The position numbers were made by a program, and so were the translations under genes. 64,000 nucleotides of DNA, from positions 25,439,913 through 25,503,912 of the forward strand of contig CM046007.1 in the NCBI GenBank assembly GCA_025175895.1, given 5' to 3'. Below the pieces are notes generated by a model that searched no databases, had not been told where the DNA came from, and saw only the letters and a list, made by a program, of their open reading frames with translations. The DNA comes from Wurfbainia villosa (Eukaryota > Streptophyta > Magnoliopsida > Zingiberales > Zingiberaceae). Position 1 is the stretch's first letter; every line of letters begins with the position of its first letter. Of the stretch, positions 1 through 11,188 are shown piece after piece.

Positions 1-417
1 GAGTTAAAAATAGTTGTCGTGGGTGGAAATGACTAGGTGCCCCTTTGAGACCGAGTTAGGTTACTGGGGAAATACCTACCAATTTCTCTCAATATCGAGC
101 ACACCTTTGAGACTTTGTGCTAGATCTAGGGAACGACCCTCGCTTAGGGCAGGTAAGTGCTTAAAAACTTGAGACCTTAGGAAAGCTATAGGATGACGAC
201 TTAATTCATTGTGGAACGAGTATCCCTTAGGAAAATTTGCTTAGCACATACACAAAAAGCTAACTTAGTGAACTTTTAGAACATATCTATTTTGCTTTGA
301 TTGAAAATACCACTTTATAAATCTAGTTAACAATCTAAGTATGGAACAATATATTTTTAAAATTTCATGGCACTGAGGTTTGCTTGAGGACTAGCAAAGA
401 TCTAAGTTTAGGGGGAT
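1..417 (+). other. 3' non-coding end of a Ty3/gypsy internal region with polypurine tract
   Basis: No reading frame of note is present. The stretch ends in a purine-rich tract at about 404-416 (AAGTTTAGGGGGA), directly followed by TGATGTGAGC, the expected start of an LTR. A tract of this form just before an LTR that opens with TGATG is typical of plant Ty3/gypsy chromoviruses of the Tekay/Del type. The coding part lies outside the window to the left. The lineage is inferred from memory of the junction style, not from protein domains. Confidence 0.55.
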
Positions 418-437
418 TGATGTGAGCAAAATTTATA

Positions 438-1306
438 GGGTGCGTTTGGTTCAAGTAATCATACAAAATTTTTGTTGGGATTACTAGGGAATAAAACATA
501 ACCTTGGAATAAAGTATAACCTTTGATAAAAACCTTGTTTGGTTGGAGGTTTTAATATATAACTTAGTTTAACATTTTACTAAATTATCCTTTGTCTTTT
601 GCTCAATCAATTTGACGACAACGACGGAAATATTAATGACGACGGCAACGATCGGACAACGGTAGTGCCCGACCGACCGACGGTGGCGGTGACTGACCAG
701 TGATAGGCTGACGGTGGTGACGGTCGATCGACCGACGGCGATGACGGTGGTCTACCAATCGGCAGTGGCAACGGAGATCGGTCGATCGATGACAACAACG
801 ATGGGCGACCGATCAGCGGCGGAGACGACTGGTCAGGCGATGGTCGGTGGCGGTCGTCGGTCGACGACGAGCATCGGTGGCGGCGGAGGGCGATGGGCGG
901 CGACGACGATGGGTAGCGATGGCGATGACTGACAACGGGTGGGGCGACGATGACGACGACGGCGACGATGGGCGGTGGCGGCGACGACGACGGCCGGTGA
1001 CCGACAACCGGCGGCGGCGGTAGCCGGCGATGGGCAGTGACCGACGACGGGTGACAAATCCATTGAGTTTTAACAAATTAACATTTAATATATTGCTAGG
1101 GGTAATATTAGAAAAAAAAAATTTCCTTAACCCCGGGAATCAACAAAAACCTTGGTTCTCCAAGGTTTTTCGATTCCCCCTAAAAGGTTTTTGTTCATAA
1201 TCAGGTAATGAACAATTACTAGGTAATTGTTCATAACCTGAACCAAACAAGGTTTTTGTTGATAACCTAACGAGGTTATCAATAAAACCCCCAACCAAAC
1301 ACACCC
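438..1306. mobile_element. Non-autonomous DNA transposon (Tourist/PIF-Harbinger-like MITE)
   Basis: The ends are near-perfect terminal inverted repeats: GGGTGCGTTTGGTT at 438-451 and AACCAAACACACCC at 1293-1306. They are flanked by a 3-bp direct repeat ATA (435-437 and 1307-1309). Removing the element rejoins the LTR sequence around it. The GGGTGYGTTTGGTT terminus and 3-bp duplication fit the Tourist/PIF-Harbinger group, although that group usually targets TAA/TTA. The subterminal parts are AT-rich and partly inverted with respect to each other (AACCTTG and CAAGGTT motifs). The centre is a GC-rich low-complexity block. There is no transposase, so it would depend on one supplied in trans. Confidence 0.75.
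600..1060. repeat. GC-rich low-complexity core of the MITE
   Basis: About 460 bp made largely of degenerate CGACGG, GGTGGCG, CGATGACGA and similar words, unlike the AT-rich flanks. Reading frames on both strands translate to Arg/Pro/Ser- or Asp/Gly-rich low-complexity peptides with no domain. They are open because stop codons are rare in this composition, not because they code. Confidence 0.7.
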
Positions 1307-2340
1307 ATAGGGTTTTAGGAGTAGTTTTCACACACATATCATTACATTTTATCCTTGTTTCATGCATATTCTACTTTGTTTTGCATGAATTTCCTATTTT
1401 CTAGTTCGGAGATCTTGTCTTGTTGCTTTTGTGTGCAGGACAATATTTTATAGGTGAAACGATACATTTTTAGAGCAAAAGGAAGGCATTCACCGGGTGG
1501 AATAGAGGCAGACACGGTTGGCCATGTGAATTCCACACGGTTGTGTCCAAACCACGAAGCTAGCCATCCTAGTGCCCCACACGGGCGACCATGTGGATTC
1601 CACACGGCCATGTGGCGCTGGGCAATTTCAACATGACTAGGGTTTTCGTGGGATTTATGAAGAGTCGACTTCAAATATATAAAAAGGAAGGCATGCCAAA
1701 ACCCTAGGGGGGAGGCCCGACAGCGAGAATGGCACAATGGTGCCTCGAAAAGCACCAGAGATTCGCAACGGGGAGGAAGGAAGTGACTCGAGGATCGAAA
1801 TTTGTGCTCCAACGCTAAATAGAATGACCAAGAGTACTGTGATTTCATTCTTAGACATCTTTACATTGTAATGATTCATTCTATGATGCCTTGTGTCTAT
1901 TATCTTTCATCTATGGAGTAGATACTTCGATTCTAGGATTAGGGAGTAGCTTTTGTATGTTGGACATGATAGTTCGAATATATTTTTTGTTCCTGAATTT
2001 ATATTTGCAATGGGTGTTGTTTAGATCGATGAAAAATATGTTTTGATTGTATATCTAGTGCACATAGCCGATACAAAGGGTGACAACCTTTGTATCAAAA
2101 ACCTAGGAGAACCAAGGAGGAACCTTGCGGTCGTCCTATCTCCGATAACTGTAGATAGTAGAATATGATAGAGTAAGAAATGAAATACGTTCTAACTCTT
2201 CATAGGGATTATTAGGACATCCTTGTATCCAATAACCTATTTTAGCAGAAGGGCCAAAGTAGCAAAAATTAACTCTAGAAGGGTTGAGGGACCTTAGTGA
2301 CAAAGGGCTCCCAACAGTATCAACCACCTGAGCTCTGATG

Positions 2341-4006
2341 ATCTGAAAGGTAAACTTGGTTAGGAATAGGTAGTTCCCGATAGAAGGAAAAGTTCATCGA
2401 GCAATGTATGATGATCCTCCCACAAGATCTTAATTAGAGATCTAGAAAGCATTTATTTGATAGCATGTTCCACAACGCACAAGTGAAACCAAAGTCCTAG
2501 AATCCTCTTAGGGAACTTCGAACCTACCTTCGCTTCCTCTGAGTGACACGGTAGTTGAGTTAGGACTTCCATCAACCTCGCAACCCTCATCTTTTGGACA
2601 TTCACTCCGAACAACGAGATCCACTAGACAAATAGTACTTGAATCTCTGTTTCTGTGGGATCGATAATCTTTTATTACTTGATGATATCCATGCACTTGC
2701 GACCGTTGAGCGCGAGTATGCGCTTCGAGTCCTTGACGATTCCCGTCGGAGATTTGAGGTCATGCTCACATTCATCAACCAACAATCTCTCCCTTTTTGA
2801 TGTTTGACAATCATTTGAGTTAGGTCTTAAAATATGCAATAAAAGCACAATATGAATCTAACTTAAAATTTCCCTTCTCCCCCTTTGACACGCATCAAAA
2901 AGAGAAGAACAAATATCAAATGAAAATATTTTTGAATAAGATTGTTTATGCTTTGAACTAAGGTATAGAATATACTTAAAGCTCCCCCTTAATTCAAGAC
3001 ATGTGTGAATAATATGTTGATCAAAGCATAAAACATGAGTAAGAGTAATTCCTAGCTTTGCACCAATAATAAACCATATGTATATAGGTGTTTGGGTTTT
3101 GAAAGATATCATAGGAATGCCCCCCCCCCCCTAAACCAATGCATCAATTAGCCCGACTCCCCCTTACTTGTCGTGCTAATCATACTATAGGGTTAGGACA
3201 ACTCAAGTTGGGCTCTTAAATGATCAAATCAAGCTAATCTACCCAAAACAGTGCCATCAGTCGAGTAAGAAAAATGCTAGTCGACTGAAAACTCTGATAG
3301 TCGACTGGTTTCTGATAGTCTAGAAATCAGTGAATTGCAGATGAGTTTAGAAAAATCATAAGTAATTCTATGGGGTTGGAAAAATCACGAAATTTTGTAT
3401 ACACATTACTTATTTCAAGTACAATGGGTGAAAATAATTTAATAATAAGATACCCATGATTTTAAAAGATGGATATAAAGTTCAAAATCATTGAAACATT
3501 CAATGGTTTTGACTAACGCTGTGTAAATATCATTAATGGTGATTATTATCAGAAGATAGGCTTCACCAAAAGTTTTTAAAATGATTTTAAATTTATTTTC
3601 AAACCTTAATTTGAATCATGGTATATAGGCTACCTTAATTTGAATCTTGGTATATAGGCTAAGTATACATGATATATACATTAGCTTTTCGTATGATTTT
3701 AACACTTTAGTGAAATAGATTGAGTTCAATTTAATTTATCATGTATACTTCGGTTTTGGGCTAAACTATGTGACATAGTTAAAACTCCCCTTTAACAATA
3801 TTTAAAGACAAAAACACTTGACACAATAATCACACAAAGAAAATACACAAACATAATAAAACTATGCATAATATTCCTATAAAAAATAGTATCAAATATG
3901 TCTTAGAAGTACACACACATTTGCAATCAACTAAGAGACCTCAGTCTCATCATCAACCTTCATCATGTGTGTATCATCGGCAACAACAACAAGAACACCT
4001 TAAGAG
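2341..4006 (-). other. Remnant of a SIRE/Maximus-like element (3' spacer region, minus strand)
   Basis: At 2776-2815 the sequence reads CAACAATCTCTCCC followed by TTTTTGATGTTTGAC. This is the same LTR-start/polypurine-tract junction, on the minus strand, as that at 28871-28905 in element D. The part at about 3350-3660 resembles 29680-29945 of element D, in the same order (for example an ACAATGGGTGAAAA word and a TTCACCAA word). It is therefore the non-coding region between gag and 3' LTR of a related element. About 430 bp of presumed LTR lies at 2350-2786, without a recognisable far end. CAGTCGACTG-like words lie at about 3260-3325. A run of 11 C starts at 3121. Confidence 0.5.
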
Positions 4007-5081
4007 TGTTGGATCGAGAAGCGTCGCTAGAGGGGGGGGGGGGTGAATAGCCAGCATAAATCTTTTCGTTCGTTCATTCGATACACGAGTAAGAATAGTG
4101 GAAAATAAAGATACACGTTTATTTTTACTTGGTTCATAACACAGCGGTTGCTACTCCAAGGCCCTAACGGTCCTAGACCGTGTACGGAGGGCAAATTACT
4201 ATAACGTCTCCTCCTCGTTGGAGGTAGGAGACAACGATCACAAAACCAAAATTACGAGGATGAGGCAACAAGCCCACCTCACCTCGTTGCGAATAAAAAC
4301 AAGAATACAATAATAAAATATGTTACTTGTTGCTGCTGCTGACGAAGAAGATCAGAACTTGTCATCGTGTCAGCGTTATGACGGTGTTGGAGCTTTGACG
4401 TTGTAGGAGCACTTGAGAATAAACTTCATGATCTTTGGAGTTGGAATCCTCCCCTCCTTTTATAGATTTTAACCTCTGAATATGTCTCCTCATCTTTCTG
4501 AATAGATCACGAAGTTGTACAAATTTTATCGAGAAGTGGTCGCATAAAATGTTATCCATTTTGACCTAGCGCAAAGGCTGATTCGTCGCTATCAGTCGAC
4601 TGATGCCTCCCATCAGTCGACTGATGAGCATCAGTCGATTGCCCAATATCCAACAGTCGACTGTCAGCCTGGCTACTTCCCTACAGTAAGAGGTTAGCTC
4701 GGAAAATGATAAATGCGACGGTTTCTGATCTTCCGATCTCGACCTAGACCTTCCACAGGAAGTCTTAGTCGGATCACCGCCTACGGTCATCCCCGTATAG
4801 AGGACACGACCTTACCATCTCTCACTCACATAAGCTTACCTCGATACTTACTGTGTCGCTTTCTCTTTCGGCCTTCCACTCGATTCCTTCGGCTCCCTCC
4901 GAAGTCACTCGAGTGTCGCCCAACCACCGCGGCTTTCTCCGGGTGTGGCTAGCCTTCAGCTCCAGCTTTAGTACTTATTTGCACACTCGATTTAGCTCGT
5001 GAGATAACGATGTAAACTTAACTTTGTGTCTTTACCATAATCAAAACACAAGTTTGATTATCTGGTGCCCCTGCACCAACA
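4007..5081 (-). repeat. LTR of T1 (SIRE-like)
   Basis: On the plus strand it runs from TGTTGGATCGAGAAGCG to CCCTGCACCAACA, so it has TG...CA ends on both strands. The solo LTR at 41950-43063 is a reverse-oriented relative. On the minus strand a TATA box (TATAAAAG, 4457-4464) follows a cluster of CAGTCGACTG palindromes at about 4590-4665. A run of 12 G at 4031-4042 lies near the element's LTR end, in the GGGGGTGAATAG context shared with element D. Confidence 0.8.
4590..4670. promoter_or_regulatory. CAGTCGACTG palindrome cluster in T1 LTR
   Basis: Four copies, three perfect and one with CAGTCGATTG, lie in about 80 bp, each preceded by AT or CA. In the element's orientation they lie about 130-200 bp upstream of the TATA box. 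The perfect 10-bp palindrome could bind a dimeric factor. That role is inferred from position only. Confidence 0.45.
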
Positions 5082-6077
5082 ATCTCCCCCTTTTTGATCT
5101 ATGGCAAACCAACACAAAGTTAAAGGAAATTAAAGCATAAAATAAGTATAGTAGATGATGAATGTCATTCCCAAAAACTCCCCCATAACCTTAGGTGAGT
5201 TTTGAAAGAGAAACTTTAATTTTCAAAATTAAATTTTTTTATACTCCCCCCCCTTAACTTTAGCTCTTCTCCCCCTTTTGACATAAATTAAAAAAGAATG
5301 TTGGGGATTTTGTATAAAATAGGGGTTTTAAAAACAATGCCGTATATGCATGCATCTAGATATATAAAATATGAGTCCAAGCATGCATCTAGCAGTAGTT
5401 AGATAGATTGGTTCGAGGTGTGTCCCTTTGCACCAATAATCTAAAGGTTTGTAATATAACCCTTAGGGTTAGTTTTCTTCCCCCCTTAGTCAAATATATG
5501 AAGTATAAGAGATGTAGGGGGCGCTAAACTTTGGCCTAAGAGTTGTTAAGTACAATAGATGAGAAAATAAGTAGTATTTTGAAGAGGTTATATTTCAATT
5601 ATCCTTAACATCTCACCCATTATATGTGTCTCAGAATTTGTTCACCTTATATGTTTTGTGAAATGATTTTAAATTGATTAAAGATAGTCAACCTTGGGTT
5701 AGATTCGGATTTAACCTTTAGATCGTTAACTTTTCAAGAAACAAGCTTCCAGGTTGTGGGGAGGCACAGGGGCCTTCTTTGATCTGAACAACGACCACTT
5801 CCTTAGACAAAGACGAATTCAAGAAAATATCACTTAAGTCACTTAGGGTTACTTCCTAGTCTATCTAGTTTAGGATACGGCGAGGTAGCTTCGGCTAGTT
5901 CCACTCTGTTAAGTGCACCAAGCTAGATACGCCTTATCTAGCTCGAATACACGAGACTTTGTTTCCCTAACGTACTGTCATCTCGCCGCATCCTAATACT
6001 ATGTTGTCAAGAGTTGCCTAACTTATTTTCCCTATCTAGCCGCTCTAAAAATTAAAGTAAAATATGCAATAGTTTTG
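5082..6077 (-). other. Polypurine tract and non-coding spacer of T1
   Basis: Directly inside the LTR is ATCTCCCCCTTTTTGAT (minus strand: a purine tract ending GGGGGAGAT), the expected plus-strand priming site. Further CTCCCCC words recur at about 5180, 5245, 5270 and 5480. No domain-bearing reading frame is present up to the end of gag. SIRE-type elements normally have pol here, and none is detectable. Confidence 0.6.
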
Positions 6078-7615
6078 CTAAGAAAGCGGGTATACTATTT
6101 TAGTGTAAGCTCCCCCTGGACCATTGAACCAGTATGGTCTATTCAAATAATGAACTTGATCCTGGGGAATCCAAACCTTATTAGTCCTTATGTGTGAGTT
6201 CAGTAAGACCCTTGGGACCCAAGCTTGGACTCTTTGATGACTATGATTTACGATAGACATATATGATCTATTCATAGTCTTTGACTTAAATCTGAGTCTG
6301 ACTTTGTTGTACATGGCTCTTTGTGTTCCAAGTAGTCGATTAAGGTTCTTAGATCCCAACGTGAACCTTTCCTTCCTAGCCTTGACCTCTTGAACTCGTT
6401 CTTTCAAGCGAGAATTCTCCTCCTCAAGTTTTTCAATTTGGGCTAAGTTTCCTCTTGAACTTGACTAGTTGAAGAGGTTAGAGTAGCTTCTTGCTTGAGG
6501 GTTTCAACCTCCTCAAGTAACGACTCAACCCTAGACTTGGACTTAGTTAATTTCCTAGTAAGCATTTTAATTGTATTGTAAAGCGTATGAATTATTGAGA
6601 CGCTAACCTTAATTTTCTCTTTTGGTCCGGCTTTGAGTTGCTTCTCGAAGTAGTCCTCAAGTTCGGAGTCGGTGTTGTAATTGGATTCGGATTCGGATTT
6701 AGACTCTGACTCGAACTCCTTTAGTCTTGCCATGTAAGCTATGTCTTCTCTGTTGTCCCAAGTTGCATGGAAAGCCTTCTTTTGATTTGATTTGAATTGT
6801 GCCCTCATTTGGTTCTTTAGTAGCCTCCTTTCCCTCCGAACAATCTTTCACACTATGTTCACTACTGCTTCCACCTCTTCGAATTCGAACTCTGATTCGT
6901 CTTCGAGTTCGAGTCCATCTTCTTGCCTAGTAGGTGGCTTGCTTCTTTGTCCTTCAAGTAGAGCAATACCTCTCTCGGCCCAGACCACGTTAGTTTGCTC
7001 ATGAAGTTTAAACTAAGAAAATAATTCATCTAACCTAAGCTTCGAAAGGTCCTTAGAGACCTTGTAGGCATTGACCATGGATGCCCACAAGGTAGTCCTA
7101 TGAAAAGCATTTAAAGCATACCTTATAAGGTCCCGATTCTCTACTGCTTGCTCGATCGAGTGAAGACCGTTGACGATGTCTTGGATCCACGCATGTAATT
7201 GGGTGGCGGTCTCATGATCCTGCATCTTTAAATTGTACAGTTTATTTAAAAGTAAATCTCTTTTACATACCTTAGCATCGAGTGTCCCTTCGTGTAGATC
7301 AATCAATTTGTTCCAGAGGTCTTTGGCGCTAATGAATGGTCCGATGCGGTTGAGTTCCTCCTTGGACAAGCCGCATTGCAATATTTGGGTTTCTCTTGCA
7401 TCGGCTTCGATTTTCCTCTTGGTTGCATTTGTCCACTTGTTGAAATCCAAGGGCTCTCCTTAATCATTGGTGGGTAGAGCAAAGCCGGTTTGGATTATTA
7501 TCCAAGTCTCGACTTGTGTTTTTAGAAAACACTCCATCCGACCTTTCCAATAATGGAAAATAGTCCCATTAAAGAACGGAGGTCGGGTGGTGCTATACCT
7601 CTCAATGTGAGCCAT
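6078..7615 (-). pseudogene. gag: SIRE/Maximus-like gag, broken (T1)
   Basis: The start codon at 7615-7613 opens a frame beginning MAHIERY and containing the FNG-x6-YWKGRM motif of SIRE/Maximus gag N-termini. The frame meets a stop before the SPLDFNKW-type segment, continues at 7450-7013 (capsid-like part with the LWNKLIDLHEG motif), then breaks again. A downstream fragment (6808-6443) is Ser/Glu-rich and then coiled-coil-like, with the KAGPKEKIKVS motif. A last fragment (6407-6078) is basic. No CCHC zinc knuckle is readable, unlike element D. At least three interruptions separate the fragments. Gag would form the virus-like particle that packages element RNA in the cytoplasm. This copy cannot make full-length protein. 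Confidence 0.75.
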
Positions 7616-7822
7616 TAAATATCTTGCAAAACACGAATAAAAACCAAAGAGAATTCCAAGACTCGGTCTTGGATTAGTAGTGTGGGAAGTAATAGGAAAT
7701 AAATAGAAATAAATAAGAAGAATAAGAAACTAACAAAAACTAAAAACTTACGACCTTCGATATCCCCGAAAGGGTACTAAACATTGGGTTTTGAAGCTGG
7801 AAATAGCTTGTTACAAGGGTAA
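7616..7822 (-). other. 5' leader of T1, no coding content
   Basis: AT-rich sequence upstream (on the minus strand) of the T1 gag start. There is no primer-binding site and no LTR before the junction with element A at about 7822, so the 5' end of T1 has been lost. Confidence 0.5.
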
Positions 7823-8228
7823 ACTCCTTCATGGAGTATAGGATTGATGGATGTATATTAAAATAGTTTTATTCTCGGCTCGGATCTCCGGATGGCTAGT
7901 ACATGGCGTAGGGAGGAGCGAACGAGATGGTGATACGATGGGAGGTATATTGGAGACAAAAGCCATAATAGTTGGACAATATTCTTTTTCATATTTATTG
8001 CTTATTGTTTGATATGCATGTCATAGGCTAGAAAATTCCTCAATTTTAAATTACTAAGTGGGAGAGGGATATTTTTATAAATTCCCACGGCCTCCATTAC
8101 GATTTGACATGTGATGCAAACAAACTTATGTGTCGGCTCTGAGTGCCTTCCTCCCCATCGGATGAGTTTATTTGCGGATCACAGGGTCAAATATGGTTAA
8201 AGGAAATTATTAAGGAGTGTGTGTACTT
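7823..8228 (+). other. Leader fragment of element A
   Basis: The sequence aligns by eye with 56225-56625 in region E, including the shared GGATCTCCGGATGGCTAG word, and with 10430-10830 in element B. It is untranslated sequence between primer-binding site and gag. It ends at the TACTT target site of element B. Confidence 0.75.
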
Positions 8229-10136
8229 TGTAGGGATGTATACTGAAAAGTCTACCTTTTGTATGAACATCTTTATTTTGAAATAAGAATCACATAATCA
8301 TTGTTTGCATATTTTTATGATTATGCATATTGTCTAATACATTACATTGTAGATAACATGGTGTGTGGTGTCACCCGGGAGATCATGTTATCGGCTCCTT
8401 GTAAAGTATAAGTAAAGGCTCACAACTGAGATGACTTTGGACAAACCATCGGAATGGTTGTAGTGTGATTTGGTATTGGTTTGTCGTGACCATAGAATCA
8501 CACTAGTGCACTTTGAGTGTATTGAGTAGGACCGATTTAGAGGTGATTCGATTTATTGCTGACTATATAATCGAATCGGACCTCAGATATTATATTGCAC
8601 ATACTCTTAATCCCGATATAATAACGGGCACATATACTTAGTATTCATCTCTTTGATTTACCAATGGGCGAGATTTATAGATTAAATCGATAGGCTCGGT
8701 AAGTTGGGAGATGATATTATTTATATGGTGTGTCATTGATTATAGGAGGAAACCGTGTCCTATATATTAGGATGATGATGTCCCCATGAGGAGCTCATAA
8801 GGTTCTTCATGTAAACCCTGCAGGAGGACTTGGTCCGGCATGATGAAAAGGTTGAGTGGTACTACTCATGGAGTTAGATGTTGATTAATTAATGGTCAGT
8901 AAATTAATTAATCGACAGACATTCGAGATCTTAAACATGGGGAGAAAATGTACAAATAATATATGGAGCCCATATTATCATATGGGGGTTGGTGAGTTAG
9001 ATCAATGATAATCCTTTAGTGGATTGGATTATCATTAATGGATCGGACTTTATGTGGGCTTGATCCATGGGTGGTCAAGATCCAACTCCTCCTCATGGTC
9101 CCTAATGTATCCTATTAACACCACATGAAGCTTAGATCCAATGGATAGAAACAAAACTCTAGATCCAATGGTATAGATTAAATCTCTAGATCCGACGGTT
9201 GAGATTAAATCTCTAGATTCAACGGTTGAGATTAAATCCATAGAACCAATGGAGGAGATTAAATCATGACTTATCCCTAACTCTATAAAAGGAGGGCAAG
9301 GGGTGGGCAGCAACTCAATGAGTCCTAATTGAGATAGGATTAGGGTTTGGAGGCTTAGGGTTTAGGGTTTTGGAGGCTTGGGCGGCAGCAAATATGGAAG
9401 TTTTTCCTTTCTTCTTCCTCCTCCATTGGCCGATGTCCAACACCATTTCCAGCCCTTTTCCAGCCCTTGGCCAGCGGCCAAAATACTCTCTTCTCTTCTC
9501 CTTGAGTGGTGGATACAAGACTTAGGGGTTTTCCTTGGTGTCTTGGCCGGTTTCCATCATTATCCCCTTCTCCTTGTTGGCCGACGACAAGGTTTCCCCT
9601 GGTTGCTTGTTGGTTGGCTATAGGAAGGAGAAGAACCTTGTTTCTATTCTTCCTCTTTCTTTGGAAGTGCAAGAAAGGAAGATTTGCAATCTAGGAGCTT
9701 TAACTTTTGGTAGATCGTCGCCCACACGACGTCTGAAAGGAGGAAGGTCATACATTAGAAGATCGAGAGGTATATCGATTCTCTAATTTTTATATGTTAC
9801 ATGTTTGTATTTGTTTTTCAATTATGAGCATGAAATAAATCTGTTTGTGGCTAAATAATACTTGGATCCCGATCATAAATACAAAAGTCGGCGTTCCGTA
9901 CATCGTCTATTCTGCGGCTACTTGTAGAATAGAGGATGGTCGCTTGAACAACAAGTTTGTTCAAGTGACCTCTCTAAACGAATAACACGATGATGACTTG
10001 ATTGTTTGGGCAATCCCTTGTCTCTAGGATTAAATTTTTTAATCCGGAGACATCGATGGGATCGCCATGAACAAACGACCGAGGTGAAGTGGGAAGCGAA
10101 GTTTCCCTTCACGGACTCGATAAGCAATACCCTTCA
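8229..10136 (+). repeat. 5' LTR of element B (subfamily I)
   Basis: Starts TGTAGGGATGTATACTGAAA, ends ACCCTTCA, and is followed by the primer-binding site at 10139. It contains a four-unit 27-bp array (9150-9267) and the TATA box TATAAAAG at 9284-9291. It is marked as subfamily I by AAAAGTCTACC near the start, GTGTCACACGGGAG-type words and the CCTTCA end. Confidence 0.88.
9150..9291 (+). promoter_or_regulatory. 27-bp array (4 units) and TATA box, LTR B 5'
   Basis: Four degenerate copies of a unit with core TAGATCCGACGGTTGAGATT, followed 17 bp later by TATAAAAG (9284-9291). The place just upstream of the TATA box is where U3 enhancers sit in plant copia elements (compare the tandem BII boxes of Tnt1). 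Enhancer function is inferred. Confidence 0.6.
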
Positions 10137-10138
10137 AT

Positions 10139-10151
10139 TGGTATCAGAGCC
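10139..10151 (+). promoter_or_regulatory. Primer-binding site of element B
   Basis: TGGTATCAGAGCC, complementary to the 3' end of plant initiator tRNA-Met, two bases after the LTR end. Confidence 0.9.
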
Positions 10152-11188
10152 AAGGTTTCCGGTTGTGTGTTTAGGATTCGATTAATTTTTATGCACTTTT
10201 CATATATTATATGTGCCGGATAATAGTACGATATGCGTAGTTTAACTCTTTGGTTGCAGGCATAAGATCCGACTATTATGACCATATGTGTGTATGTGAT
10301 TGTATGTGTATATTTTGTTGAATCCTCGGGGTTGACGAGGCTAGTATTTGAATTTTTGTAAATTAGATATGACATTGTTTAGCCACTATTTATTTTATTT
10401 TACTTTCGATCTAGATTTCATGTACACTCCCTCGTGGAGTATAGGATCGATGGATGTAAATTAAAATAGGTTTTAGTCTCGACTCGGATCTCTAGATGGC
10501 TTGTACATGGCGTAGGAGGAGTGGACGAGAAGGCGATGCGACGGGAGACATATTGAAGGAAAAAGCTATAATAGTTGGAAAATAATTTATTTTTTTTATT
10601 TATTACTTTTTGTTTGATATGCATGTCGTAGGCTAGAAAAATTCCTCAATTTCAAATTACTAAGTGGGAGAGGGAAATTTTTATAAATTCCCACGGCCTC
10701 CATTACGATTTGACAAGTGATGCAAACAAACTTGCGTGTCGGCTCTGAGTGCCTTCCTCCCCATCGGATGAGTTTGTTTATAGATCGCAAGGCCAAATAT
10801 GGTTATAGTGAATTATCAAGGAATGTATGTACTTTCCCATCAGAAGGCACATAACCCGAGATAATTACCTTGGTATCGAGTAATGGTGAATACTTAGATA
10901 CAAATATAAGTATCCTCCCCATCGGAGTCACTGCTTTTATTTGTAGGGCCAAAGAGGAACCAACTATTAATTTTACTTGTCAAAAAGTTAGGTTGACAAG
11001 ATAGTAAAATTATTGGGTAAAACCTCCTCTTACAAATGTAGAATTCGTATATGTCCACACTATCGTGGCATACCATATTCTCGGTGTTTTGAGTTGTTGG
11101 TTGATTTTAAAATTTTATTGTTTAAGGAATCAATAATTTTTTGAAATCTAATGTTTTGATTTATGTGATTCTTAGGTTTTCTTTCAAA
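10152..11188 (+). other. Untranslated leader of element B
   Basis: About 1 kb between primer-binding site and gag with no supported reading frame. It carries recurrent words shared with A, C and E, such as CCTCCCCATCGGA and TACTAAGTGGGAGAGGGA, the latter resembling the element's polypurine tract. Confidence 0.7.

Larger units (their letters stand above)
418..2130 (+). repeat. Ty3/gypsy-type LTR, interrupted by a DNA transposon
   Basis: The LTR starts with TGATGTG after the polypurine tract and resumes after the insertion at 438-1306, where the split word ATA|GGGTTTTAGG is visible. A plausible U3 TATA box, TATATAAAAAG, lies at 1676-1686, followed by a CCCTAG-rich transcribed leader. The right end is not defined: I see no clear CA terminus or primer-binding site, and the stretch to about 2340 could still belong to it. 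It is either a 3' LTR whose right edge has decayed or a truncated copy. Confidence 0.5.
4007..7822 (-). mobile_element. T1: SIRE/Maximus-like gag-only element, 5'-truncated (minus strand)
   Basis: In the element's own orientation the order is broken gag (7615 down to 6078), non-coding spacer, polypurine tract, LTR. The LTR at its 3' end (4007-5081) is complete. The other LTR and the primer-binding site are missing, and the sequence switches at about 7822 to the leader of copia element A. The left flank AAGAG (4002-4006) would be one half of the target duplication. Gag resembles the N-terminal part of SIRE/Maximus gag, but no protease, integrase, reverse transcriptase or RNase H follows, so this looks like a TR-GAG-type derivative that needed enzymes from elsewhere. 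Confidence 0.7.

Noticed and set aside
607..1076. Several overlapping Arg/Pro/Ser-rich or Gly/Asp-rich reading frames
   Set aside because: They lie in the GC-rich low-complexity core of the MITE and are open by composition.
2320..2345. Possible minus-strand primer-binding site (GAGCTCTGATGATC) marking another LTR border
   Set aside because: It mismatches the usual GCTCTGATACCA and no LTR end with CA or TG follows. The evidence is too weak to define an element.
9378..9786. Hydrophobic Pro/Leu-rich small frames in LTR leaders (also 12566-12884, 21497-21868, 36461-36821, 43319-43716)
   Set aside because: They recur only because the LTR recurs, differ by frameshifts between copies, and lie in CCTT/GGCC-rich leader sequence.
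10139..10151. tRNA-Met-like words (also 22233, 44110, 32500 minus, 53958 minus) as tRNA gene fragments
   Set aside because: Only 12-13 bp match, and each sits next to an LTR end, so they are primer-binding sites.
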